Shown piece after piece: positions 34,354 to 44,345 of a stretch of DNA of 64,000 bases. Source of the DNA: Bactrocera neohumeralis (taxonomy: Eukaryota; Arthropoda; Insecta; Diptera; Tephritidae); assembly GCF_024586455.1 (NCBI RefSeq), contig NW_026089623.1, positions 14,388,236 through 14,452,235 on the forward strand, given 5' to 3'. Each line of letters starts with the position of its first letter. Positions within the stretch are counted from its first letter, which is position 1. Under the pieces are notes generated by a model. The model saw only the letters and a list, made by a program, of their open reading frames with translations. It made no database searches and was not told where the DNA came from. The position numbers and the translations under genes were made by a program.

Positions 34354-35077
34354 GGGGGTATTCTGGTCTAGAAGCATGAATTTCAGGTAATTTTTAAAGT
34401 GTCGGAAAAAAAGGCAATTAATATTTTTACTATCCATTTTCTTATTAGTTATTTGTTAATTTTAGAAGCGTACATAAAAAAATTAAAAATTAAAAAAAGT
34501 AAAAAATTTCAAAAATTATGAGCTGACGAAGTGGGGGGTCTCTAAAAAATTCAACGTGACCATCCCATGATTTCAACCCTCCTAGTTATCTGAAACAAAA
34601 AAAAAAAAAAAATTATTACTCTAGAATAATGTCGCAATGGCCGGAACTAGGGAAAAGTGGGAAAAATTTTTTTTACAAAATGCTGATCTAAAAAAAAAGG
34701 TTTTTTGGATCACTTTTTCTGACTATTTCGAATTTTTTAAAAATAACAAAAATAAAAATTTGTGGATGGGGCCAGTTCCAACCATAGACAAGCCTATAAA
34801 GAAGCCTCTTTAAAAATTTCAAGTAAATCGTTCCAGTAGAACCTGAGAAATCGTGGGTATCGTTCCGAAAAAGTCAGTTTTGAGAAAAACGCGTTTAAAG
34901 TTTAGGAGACAATTCTAGCGTACACGGACGCCACGTCACAAAATGGGCTGTATCTCCGAAAGTAAGTCGAATTTTGAAAAATCCTTCCAAAGTCATATTT
35001 TTGAAAGTCTAAACTTTCAAGATATGCAAAAAAAAAAAAAAATCGATTTTTTCAAAATCCTAGACAAGAATACCCCC
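34354..35077. mobile_element. TTAA-flanked TIR element 2, related to element 1
   Basis: Left end GGGGGTATTCTGGTCTAG preceded by TTAA (34350-34353); right end reverse complement GGGGGTATTCTTGTCTAGG followed by TTCA (35078-35081), a TTAA with one change. Internal blocks resemble element 1 (for example TCGTTCC/CGAAAAAG then TTTTGAGA..AA near 34866-34895 versus 32555-32590). 724 bp, non-coding. Confidence 0.7.
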
Positions 35078-35081
35078 TTCA

Positions 35082-35734
35082 GTGTCGGTCGGAACATTGT
35101 ATAAGACAACTTTTAAAAATTCAATAAAATTATGCTGGCAAAGTTTTCCATAGGAAATAAGTGAATAGCTTAACGTGATGTTTAAATAATAGAAAAACAC
35201 ACAGCATATTTTTTTTAGTTATTTCTATTTTGCGTTAAATTTTTTTCCCTTCAAACTTTTTTCTTTTTAAATATGTATCTTTGTTTCAGAATTCGCCATC
35301 AATTAACTTTAGGTCTTTAATGTTTTTTGTTCACGTGATAGCCTTTGGTTCAGCTCTGTTGACGAAATATTGTGTCACGTCAGGTGGTCGACAGTGCTGA
35401 TCGCAGGGTTTGAAAAGTACTCACGCAAGGATCAAAGTTGATAAAATGCCTACAAGTGTCCCCAAAATTTTGTATTAAAAACGGTTGCGAAGGAAATCAT
35501 CATTCATCGACAAAATCTGAAATGGATGGAAGTCAAATTTGGTATTTTATTAAGTTTAATTATAAGTCATAGACTCACTCAGATTTATTAGTTTGTTTTA
35601 CTTCGCGGCAGCGAAAATTATATTAAAATTATACTCAAAAGAGTATATGTGATACAAACTCCACCAAACGAGGTAAATTTATATAATATATGTATTGATA
35701 ACCACTAATATAAATTCATAACTTTTAAGAGAAC
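35082..35734. other. Gene-free stretch
   Basis: No coding region or clear repeat identified. Confidence 0.5.
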
Positions 35735-36760
35735 TTTTTCTTCTTTTTTATCGGCGTAGATTTAACAACACTGCGCCATTCGTTCTTCCTTTTCGCTGCT
35801 TAGCGCCAATTGGAAATCCTAAGCGAAGCCAGGTCTTTCACCACCTGGTCTTTCCAACGGAGGTGGAGCGTCTTCATCTATTCGGACGACATGACCTAGC
35901 CTGCGTAGCCGCTGTCTTTTAATTCGCTGAACTTTGTCAATGTCGGCGAGTAACTTATACTGCTTAGCGTTCATCGAATTCGAATGAGTGACTGATAGAC
36001 TTTTGTTTTTTTCGTCGAGAGAGGACATTACCTCTCAATTGTCTACTCAGTCTAAAGCAGTACCTATTGGCAGGAGTTATTCTGCTTTGGATTTCGAGGC
36101 TTGGCGTTAATACTGGTTCCAGAATAGGCAAAATTATCTATGATTTCGAAGTTCTGACTGTCAACAGTGTCTTGGGTGCCTAGTCGCGAGTACGACGACT
36201 GTTTGTTTGACTACAGAAGATATTTCGTCTTGCCTTCCTTCAATACCAGACCCAATTGCTTCGCTTCGTTATTCAGGAGAAAGCGAATCTAACGGAACGG
36301 GTGTTGAGGCCAATGATATCATTATCACCAGCATACGTCAGCAGCTTTACACTTTTTTAGAAGATTGTACCTGGTCGATTAAATTCTGCAACTCGAAGTA
36401 TTTTCTCCAGCAGCAGAGTGAAGAAGTCGCATGATATGGAGTCCCCTTGTCTGAAACCTCGTTTGGTATCGAACGGCTCGACCCTGACGGAGCTATTGGT
36501 GTTTTGGCTTTCAGTTTATTGCAGCTTCTCGACGTCGAACCTTCCTAGTGCTTCTTGACGAGCGTTTTTTGCTGCACAGAGGCGTGTGGGTATATTGGCT
36601 GCAACAAGATAGAGGTCCGATCCGATGTTAGGACCTCGGAGAGTATGCACATCTAAAACACTGGAGACGTGTATTCGTCTATCACAAAAGAGATCGATAT
36701 TGTTGGTGGCTTTTCGATCCGGAGACAGCAAGGTAGCTTGATCCTATTGGGAAGCTGGGA
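35735..36760 (-). pseudogene. RTE-like LINE copy c, 5'-truncated
   Basis: Minus-strand LINE. The 3' end (low coordinates) carries a GAAGAAAAAG-type tail at 35738-35755 and the C-terminal motif QRLRRLGHVVRIDEDAPPP (35850-35905). Decayed RT lies about 36040-36480 (no intact palm box). The 5' part is the end of the endonuclease (LLSPDRKATNNIDLFCDRRI, SSVLDVHTLRGPNIGSDLYL, LCAAKNARQEALGRFDVEKLQ; 36516-36731). It begins abruptly near 36760, lacking the first half of the endonuclease, the normal result of 5' truncation during target-primed reverse transcription. Confidence 0.85.
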
Positions 36761-36778
36761 AAAATCTTAATGAAAAGG

Positions 36779-36949
36779 CTGGCTAGTTGTTATCATAACG
36801 AAATATTGTTCATGTTTTACTGTTTCGCAATGTTACATAAAAATGCAAGGAAAATGCAAAATACCAAATTTTGTCGAAATCGGTTGGTATGGTCCCGAGA
36901 TATGAGATTTCAACAGACAGTAGGCCGTGTCACGCCCATCGTCCACAGC
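36779..36949 (+). mobile_element. DINE-like repeat, left part (interrupted by gypsy copy 3)
   Basis: Contains the repeat language of the window's DINE-like elements (AAATCGGTTGGTATGGTCCC, GAGATATGAGATTTCAAC, CACGCCCATCGTCCAC). The right part appears to resume after the 3' LTR at 42945, so the gypsy element lies inside it. Confidence 0.5.
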
Positions 36950-37391
36950 AGTTATGTGTACACTATCACCCCAACCAGACACCACACAACAAAATATTGT
37001 AAATTCGTCAAAACAAAAGATTAAAGTAAAACAAGTAAATATTACTAGAACAAAAGAAACAAGTAGAGATAGAGAACAAAAGAAAATAATGCATACAAAA
37101 ATGTTTTGGTCCTTGTGTTTGACTGTAAGGAAAACCCAGACATTATCGGGTAAACCACACAATCATGTTAGTTTGCCTTCAATAGAAAATAAGAATATAT
37201 TTAACAAATATTGTAGTTCCTCCAATAATAAGAAAATAGAAAAACAAAGAAATAGATTAAGAAAATTGTCATCACTTTAGTAGTTATATAAGCAGAAAAT
37301 AATTTGAAAAAGCGGAGAGAATAAAATATAATGTCACAGAAATAACATCGTCGGCATTTTTATTTTCTCCTCCGCTCGAAGAACCAAAACT
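36950..37391 (+). repeat. 5' LTR of gypsy copy 3 (17.6/297-like)
   Basis: 442 bp, AGTTATG...CAAAACT. Contains TTATATAAG (about 37284, a TATA box) and AATAAA (about 37320, polyadenylation signal). It matches the LTR at 42498-42941 along its whole length with roughly twenty substitutions and a few small indels by eye, so the insertion is not recent. Confidence 0.95.
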
Positions 37392-37402
37392 GGCGCAGTC
37401 GG
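37391..37402 (+). promoter_or_regulatory. Primer-binding site of gypsy copy 3
   Basis: TGGCGCAGTCGG, beginning at the last base of the LTR, is the serine-tRNA-type site characteristic of the 17.6/297/tom group of gypsy elements. Confidence 0.85.
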
Positions 37403-37669
37403 TAGGATCAAACTGCAAAGTTAAGTAATACTAAAAACTGAAGTTTTTAGTAGTTTCGTAAGCTTTAGCTACGGGAAGCAAATCCTAAGGTTAGTTCCCA
37501 TTTTAAAGATCTCGATTATATAAATAAATATATAAGGCGGTCGGTACAAATAGCCAAGTTTAAGAAACTTAAGTTTCTACTATCTTGAACGTCGGAGAGC
37601 GCCTCCGAGGATTAAAATTTGTGAAGGCGAAGAATAGCTTCATTCCGCCCATCAGTATTACCAGGAAAA

Positions 37670-38663
37670 GTGAGATTGAAGATTAATGCCCCACACACAG
37701 AAGATGCAAACAGAGCGAAGGCACCGTACAAAACAACAACAACAAGTTCAGTTATATTAAAAGAGGATACATCAACAATGAATCCAGGCGAGCAGCAACC
37801 ACTTCAGATGACAGCATCGCAAATTATGAAGGAACCTTCGAGAATAATGGACTTTGACGGCAGAGATTTATCATCGTTCATCAGGGAAGTTGACATGATC
37901 CTTCCTTCATTCAACTCCAACTCACCAATGTTGGAATTTGCAGCGATACGTCAAAACGAAAATTAAAGGAGAAGCAGCAAGTGTCATCCGGCCTTTGGGA
38001 CCTACACCAACATGGGAGCAAATAAGAAAGGAATTTATAAAGAATTTTGGAGTAAAGAAGTCAACCCACACCCTTTACAATCAGGCGATTATATTACGAA
38101 ACTATAACGTAAGTCGATATTTTCAAAATTTAAAGGACATTTTAGATAAACTAAATTTAAAACATGAATTCGATAGGATAAAGCCTATAGAATTTTCTCC
38201 AATTAATAACGAAAGTTTAATTTTAAAAACATGTTTAAATGGGATACACCCCAACTTAAGCAGTGTAGTGATTAGTAGAAATATAAGCACCATTAGAGAG
38301 GCTTTTAGCGTTCTTCAAGAGACAGGTTTGCTAATACAATTTGATAAAAGACACAACAATTTTCAAAAAAATAATTATAGAAATTTTTCAAATAGAAATT
38401 CTTTGCCTCACAATTTTGGCAATTTCAATAATAGACAGTATGTGCAAAATTCCAATAATTTTCAATTTGGACAAAATCAGCAGAGACAGTTTCGTAACAA
38501 TTCTAACCAAAATGACAATTGTCAACAATTTAACTTTGGACAAAGTAGACAAAATAATTCCGAGCAATTTAGCTTTGGACAAAATAGGCAAAATAATTCT
38601 CAACAATTTAGAAAATATAATTCAGCCCAAAGGAGACAAAACCCCCCGAACCGATGGAAATAG
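37670..38663 (+). pseudogene. gypsy copy 3 gag (one frameshift)
   Basis: First frame 37670-37966 (MNPGEQQPLQMTASQIMKEP from internal ATG 37779, then FDGRDLSSFIREVDMIL) and second frame 37938-38663 (VKTKIKGEAASVIRPLGPTP, TWEQIRKEFIKNFGVKK), joined by a frameshift near 37950. The C-terminus is N/Q/F-rich with repeated FGQ(N/S)RQNN units (about 38460-38640). I favour ATG 37779 as the true start because residues before it look like leader. Gag forms the particle of this errantivirus-like element. No zinc knuckle, as in this group. Confidence 0.85.
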
Positions 38664-39019
38664 ATCACGTTCAAAAACAAGCAAATTTTCAGTTGCCAGC
38701 CCAAAACAATCGTTACCGATAATTGAAGTGATTATAAAAAATTCAAAAATTAAATGTCTTATTGACACAGGGTCTACAACATCATTATTGAAATATAATG
38801 TGTTAAAAGATTATGAATGTATTGAGCTTGATAAACCAATACACCTTAGTGCCATTAATGGAAATTTGTCCCTAAATAAAGAGTTAGTCACCCCAACCCC
38901 AAACGAATTCAATGTAAAAAGTTATATACATTGGAAACTAACCAACAAAAAATAATAACTTTGATGCTATAATATGACAGAATATTTTAAAACCCATTAA
39001 AGCAATAATTAATTTAGAA
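38664..39019 (+). pseudogene. gypsy copy 3 protease
   Basis: Pol opens in another frame overlapping the gag tail (38341-38955). Aspartic protease motif KCLIDTGSTTSLLKYNVL at about 38752-38805, then DKPIHLSAINGNLSL. The frame ends at 38955 with a stop before RT. Confidence 0.85.
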
Positions 39020-40071
39020 ATGGAGTATGTAGAGATAAACGGTAACAAAATTAATTTTATTAATTCATGCCCTTACAATTACGAAGATATTAATATACTT
39101 ACAGAATGTAAAGAGAATTTCCTAGATATTTTATCAAATAGTGACACGAAAGAAGAAGAAAAGCAAAAATTAGAATACATTCTAAAAGCGAATAGCGATT
39201 TATTTTTCCAAGAAGGTAAAAACCTTTCTCATACTCATGAAATTCATCATGAAATTGTTACAAAATCAAGTAGACCAACTTATAATAAAATTTATAGATA
39301 TCCCCAAATTCATGAAGAAGAAATTAGTAGACAGATGAACGAGATGTTACGCCAAGGCATAATTAAAGAAAGTAATTCTCCGTACAACTCGCCTCTTTGG
39401 ATTGTTCCGAAAAAGAAAGACAATTCAATGAAGAAAAAATGGAGAATAGTTTTGACTACAGGAAGCTAAACGAAGTCCCTATAGATGACAAGTTTCCAAT
39501 ACCCCATATAGAAGCAATACTCAGCAAACTTGGAAGAGCTCAGAATTTTACAACATTAGATCTTGCAAAAGGATCTCATCAGGTATTAAGAAAAGAAGAA
39601 GATAGACCAAAACCAGCTTTCTCCACACCCCAAGAACACTTTGAATTTATAAGAATGCCTTTTGGACTAAAGAATGCACCAGCAACTTTCCAACGTCTAA
39701 TGAATTCAGTTCTTAGAGAATATATCAACAAGATATGTGTACTTTATTTAGACGACATATTAATTTTTAGTTTAAGTATTGAAGAACATACCCAATATAT
39801 CAACACATTATTTTTAGCATTAAGAAAACTTAATTTAAAGATTCAGGTAGATAAATGCACACTTTTCGCGAAAAAAACTGAATTTCTAGGTCACACTTTA
39901 ACAACAGAAGGGATACAACCAAATTTAAGCAAAATCGAAAAAATACAAAAACTAAAGTTGCCTACTACATCAAAGCAAATTAAATCATTCCTAGGTATAA
40001 CAGGTTATTATAGAAAATTTGTAAGAGATTACGGTAAAGTAGCACATGGTACAGTACATATCATCCATTGA
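39020..40071 (+). pseudogene. gypsy copy 3 reverse transcriptase
   Basis: Two frames, 39020-39469 and 39397-40071. Motifs: MLRQGIIKESNSPYNSPLWI (39343-39405), a frameshift near 39455, DYRKLNEVPIDDKFPIPHIE, RMPFGLKNAPATFQRLMNSV (39653-39712) and catalytic VLYLDDILIFS (about 39738-39770); SFLGITGYYRKFVRDYGK near 39987-40040. TTLDLAKGSHQV carries a serine where a tyrosine/phenylalanine is usual. Confidence 0.9.
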
Positions 40072-40618
40072 AAAACTTAAAAATTTATTAGTAAGCCCAC
40101 CAATATTGAAATATCCAGACTTTAACAAAAAATTTGGCATTTCAACTGATGCAAGTGACTTTGCAATTGGCGCAGTATTAACCCAGGACAGTCATCCTAT
40201 AAGCTATACTAGTCGAACACTTAACAAACACGAAAGAAGTTATTCCACTACAAAAAAAGAACTACTAGCTATTGTCTGGGCAGTGACATATCACCAACCA
40301 CTTAAGTGGCTCCAAATAAAAAACAAGGGAAAAGACATTAACCCAAGAATGCAAAGATGGTTAATTAAACTAGGTGAATACAATATTAATATAAATTACG
40401 TGAAAAGAAAGGAAAATAACGTAGCCGATTTTCTAAGTAGAATAGATAGTAACACAGGCGAGATTCATTCATTGGAAGAAGACAACATAAGCACAAATGT
40501 TACAATCCAGTCTCAAGAGGAGGAACTAAATGATCATTTTCCAATTTTACATACTATTGTAAATCGCTTCAATACACAAATCATTTTAACAAAAAAGAAA
40601 ATTATGGAATCTTATTAG
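40046..40618 (+). pseudogene. gypsy copy 3 RNase H
   Basis: FGISTDASDFAIGAVLTQDS (first catalytic D) and the TTKKELLAIVWAV block (catalytic E) are present, but the next segment jumps from AVTYHQPLKWL: about twenty residues, including the third catalytic aspartate expected just before HQPL, are deleted in frame. C-terminal NVADFLSRI is present. The protein would therefore lack RNase H activity even without the stops elsewhere. Confidence 0.88.
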
Positions 40619-41690
40619 CGCAGAAGATATAAAAAAAAAATAATTTCATAGATCTTTGTCGTAGGCACATAAATAGTGAAAAAGTAGGTATTTTTTTCTC
40701 ATTTAACCGATAATCAGTACAAAATAGTTCTGCAAAAAGCTTATTCAAATATTTAATAGACAGGTAAAGTTTCTTAGATGTGAATTCCATGCTAAAGATA
40801 TGAAAAATGAAGAACAAGTTTATAAACAAATTGCTCAATATCATAAAAATGAAACAGGTCATGCAGGTATTAATGAAAATTATGAAAAATTTAAAAAACT
40901 AATATACTGTAAAAATTTAAAAGTTTTGATTCAAAAATATATAAATAATTGCGATGTTTGCAATAGAGCAAAATATGATAGAAAACCTTAAAACCAAAAT
41001 TTCAAGTAACGGAAACATCATCAGATATAAATGAAATAGTTCACGCAGATATATACATAAATAAAAAATGTTACTTTCTTACTGTTATAGACAAATTTGC
41101 GAAATTTGCTACGGCATTTCAACTAAAAGATAGAAACAGTATAACTATTATAGAAAAACTTAGACTATTCTTTTCTATCAAAGGAAGACCCAGAAAGTTA
41201 ATATTAGATAATGAATTCAACTCATTTAACATAAAAGACTTTTTTAGGAAAGAAAGAAGAAATAGAAGTTCATTCTACAAAACCAAACAGTCATACTGGG
41301 AATTCAGATATCGAAAGATTTCATAATACTCTCTCCGAAACAATTAGAGTTCTAGAAATTGAAAAATCAAGCCTATCGACAGCGGAAAAAGTATTTCAAA
41401 GCATAGAATGGTATAACAAATCTTATCATTCTACAATTAAAACCACACCTCTTGAGGTTATAAATGGAAAAACTGATAAAAATTTGATTAAAGACACTAT
41501 TCAGAAGACTAAAGAAAAATGCATAGGAAAACTAAATAGAAATAGAGAAGAGTTTAATAACCCTCAAAAAGAAGGTTACGTAAACAATTATAAAGCTGTT
41601 CGGCACAAATACGAACCAAGATATAGAAAATTGCCATTACATAATATTCACCCGACAAATATTAAAGTCCAAATAATTTTTTTAGGTGAA
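40619..41690 (+). pseudogene. gypsy copy 3 integrase
   Basis: The His2-Cys2 zinc domain is at about 40842-40975 (HKNETGHAGINENY ... NNCDVCNRAKYDRKP). The core in other frames has HADIYINKKCYFLTVIDKFA (about 41041-41100), LILDNEFNSFNIK (about 41200-41238) and NSDIERFHNTLSE (about 41303-41340), giving the D, D, E residues. A C-terminal tail to about 41660 (HKYEPRYRKLP) follows. Stops and at least two frameshifts. Confidence 0.85.
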
Positions 41691-42470
41691 ATACTATACA
41701 TCCTCAAAATAGCATTGATGATAGCAATCGTAATAGTTAGTAATGCAGCCACACTGAAGAAATTTATAATTACAACATAGACCTCAACAAACTTCAATAT
41801 ATAAAATTATGCGCCTTCGAATATAAAGAAAATTTGTTAATGTTCGTGGTCAAAATCCCAAAAGAATTTCAATCGGTACAATTAAAAACTATTATTCCTA
41901 TACCAAGTACAGCAGGTAGAGAAATAACAGCAGAAATTGAAAATGTTTTCGAATACAAAAATATCAGTTATAAATTCGAAGAAGCTAAAACCCTCAATGA
42001 ACTACAAAATTTCTAAACACTTCATCTACTTATTAAATTGTGAACTTATCGAAAATAACATTACAGAACTTTCTCAAATTGGTGGAGAAACTATTTTAAT
42101 AAAAAATGCAAATGGCATAGAACTAAACCAGAATTGCGACAACAAAAAAATTAATTTCAGCGAAAAACACTACATTGATTCATTATAATAACTGCACAAT
42201 TAAGATCTTATACCAAACATTCTCCAATACTAAAATATCATACAATCAAAGATTTTATTATCCAAACTATGATACACACAATTTCACAAATAAAATTACA
42301 ATTAACGACCTTGTATTTAAAAACGAAGAAAATTTAAAAGAAATTAATGAATTAAAATATCGCAAAAATATCTCTCATATTGGAATATCAGTCTTAAATT
42401 TTATTGTGATTATAATAATAATTTTAATATCTTATAAAATTGAAAAAAAAAACAATACTATTCAAACTCA
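41690..42470 (+). pseudogene. gypsy copy 3 envelope gene (degraded)
   Basis: Envelope-like glycoprotein gene of an errantivirus-type element, between integrase and the polypurine tract. It is split into at least four frames (41678-41780, 41770-42016, 42003-42188, 42175-42537) by frameshifts and stops. A hydrophobic stretch at the start and a C-terminal membrane anchor (about 42388-42438, run of Ile/Val/Leu followed by lysines) are visible. It is short for the family, so parts are missing. Non-functional. Confidence 0.75.
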
Positions 42471-42485
42471 GGAGAGTTTTCCATT

Positions 42486-42497
42486 AAGGGAGGGAGG
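42486..42497 (+). promoter_or_regulatory. Polypurine tract of gypsy copy 3
   Basis: AAGGGAGGGAGG lies directly before the 3' LTR, where plus-strand synthesis is primed. Confidence 0.9.
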
Positions 42498-42941
42498 AGT
42501 TATGTGTACACTATCACCCCAACCAGACATATTGTAATATTGTAAATTGGTCAAAATAAAAGATTAAAGAAAAACAAGAAAATATTACTAGAACAAAAGA
42601 AACAAGAAGAGATAGAGAACAAAAGAAAATAATGCAAATGCATACAAAAATGTTTTGGTCCTTATGTTTGACTGTAAGGAAAACCCAGACATTATTGGGT
42701 AAACCACACAATCATGTTTGTTTGCATTCAATAGAAAATAAGAATATATTTAACAAATATTGTATTTCCTCCAATAATAAGAAAATAGAAAAACAAAGAA
42801 ATAGATTAAGAAAATTGTAATCACTTTAGTAGTTATATAAGCAGAAAATAATTTGAAAAAAACGGAGAGAATAAAATATAATGTCACAGAAATAACATCG
42901 TCGCCATTTTTATTTTCTCCTCTGCTCGAAGAACCAAAACT
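42498..42941 (+). repeat. 3' LTR of gypsy copy 3
   Basis: 444 bp pair of 36950-37391. I could not confirm a target-site duplication: the four bases before the 5' LTR (CAGC) and after this LTR (CGCC) differ. Confidence 0.95.
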
Positions 42942-43410
42942 CGCCGGCTCCCTTAAAGCTATATCATACCATTTCGGAGGTAAAATTTAATGACCCTGTC
43001 GTATTTAGTTATTGATTTATCGCGATTTTAACAGTTTTTAACAGTGCCGTTATATGCGGAGTGAGCGGGGTTATCCTTCGATTTCATCCATTTTCACACT
43101 GTCAATAGGAGTTCTTAAAAGATTTGTACTCAGCAAATTTGGTTGTAGTAGCTTAAGTGGTCTAGGTGATATGTACAATAAACTTATTAGAGGGTGGGGT
43201 CACGCCCACTCTTTCAACAATTTCCCAAAGGTGCCTCTTGCTACTGCGATCCTCTGAACTAATTTAGTTTTCAGCTTTATATCTTAATTTAGTGCTAATT
43301 TATGGCACTTTATATGTATGTTCTCGGTCTCGATTAGTTTTAAATGATATGTACAACCGTTAGGTGATCAAAAATATAATACTCTGTAGCAACTGGTTGC
43401 AAGAGTATAA
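42942..43410 (+). mobile_element. DINE-like repeat, right part
   Basis: Continues the repeat interrupted by gypsy copy 3. The end AGCAACTGGTTGCAAGAGTA followed by TAAAAA parallels the mini-me end near 54340-54366, and GTGGGGTCACGCCCACTC with the GATATGTACAA segment is also mini-me-like. No gene. Confidence 0.5.
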
Positions 43411-44095
43411 AAATATAAGCCCTGCTTCCTATCCCCTACTCTTGGCTGCCGCTGCTGTAATGCACGTAATGCATGTACTGTACCTGATGTTGTTGTTGTC
43501 GCATTATCTTAACTTTATCCAATGCTGCGGTTGTTGTTGTTGTGCGGATATGTAAATGGTGAATTGCTGTTGCTGCGTTGTTATATGGACCTGTTGTGGC
43601 AGCGAATAATTTGCAAATTGGAGGAAAAACGCAAACGTGGGCTATTCTCGTGCTTACTAGCTGGCGTGATGTAGTTCTAAAAACGGTGAAGTGGACAGAC
43701 TAATGTGTTATCAAGTATAATTAGTATGTGAGAAATCTTAATAAATCTACTATGTGTGTTTTGTCAATCTGTTAAATATACTAGAAAGCCCAATATACAT
43801 TACGCAATAGTAATGCTCTATATTTGGTGGGATCAGAAGGGCGGGCTATTAATAGGAAACCCAACAAACAACAGCTATTTACTTGCAATTAGTATATAAA
43901 GTACTATAATAAATTATTTTCAAAACGCGAAAGTGTATAAAAAAACTATGCTGTCGCCTTATAGCCAGGACCTTGCCCTTTCTGGATCTCTTTTGTTCCT
44001 GCTCATAAATCTGATGGTAAATAAAGTACTGAATATACAAAATAGTAGTTATGCCAAATTTATTAATTCGTCGACATTTTATTAAAAGATGAAAT
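43411..44095. other. Gene-free stretch with GTT microsatellite
   Basis: GTTGTTGTTGTTGTG runs near 43485-43550. Nothing else supported. Confidence 0.5.
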
Positions 44096-44149
44096 GAATT
44101 GATACGTTGTATAAAGTGCCTTGTGCGACTGTTAAAAAAAAAAACAAAT

Positions 44150-44230
44150 GATTTTTTACTGGAAAAACTATATTATTATGTGGAGATTTCAGACAAATAT
44201 TTGCATATATTGCAATTGTTGATTGACGCT
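44150..44230 (+). pseudogene. Possible Helitron helicase scrap
   Basis: The frame LLCGDFRQIFAYIAIVD (about 44171-44221) resembles the GDFRQ motif of Pif1-type helicases found in Helitron Rep/Hel proteins; the residues before and after are not preserved. Only one motif supports it. Confidence 0.3.
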
Positions 44231-44345
44231 CCGTGGAAAGCGAGACCAATCCTACGGTTTAACCGCTAAAGAATTAATGAATGCCAAATGCCGAAATGGT
44301 GGCTTAGAACTGGTTCACGATTTACACTTACTCTTGTATAATTGC

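Noticed and set aside
38388..38606. 72-codon minus frame rich in leucine/isoleucine
   Set aside because: Antisense of the N/Q-rich gag tail of gypsy copy 3.
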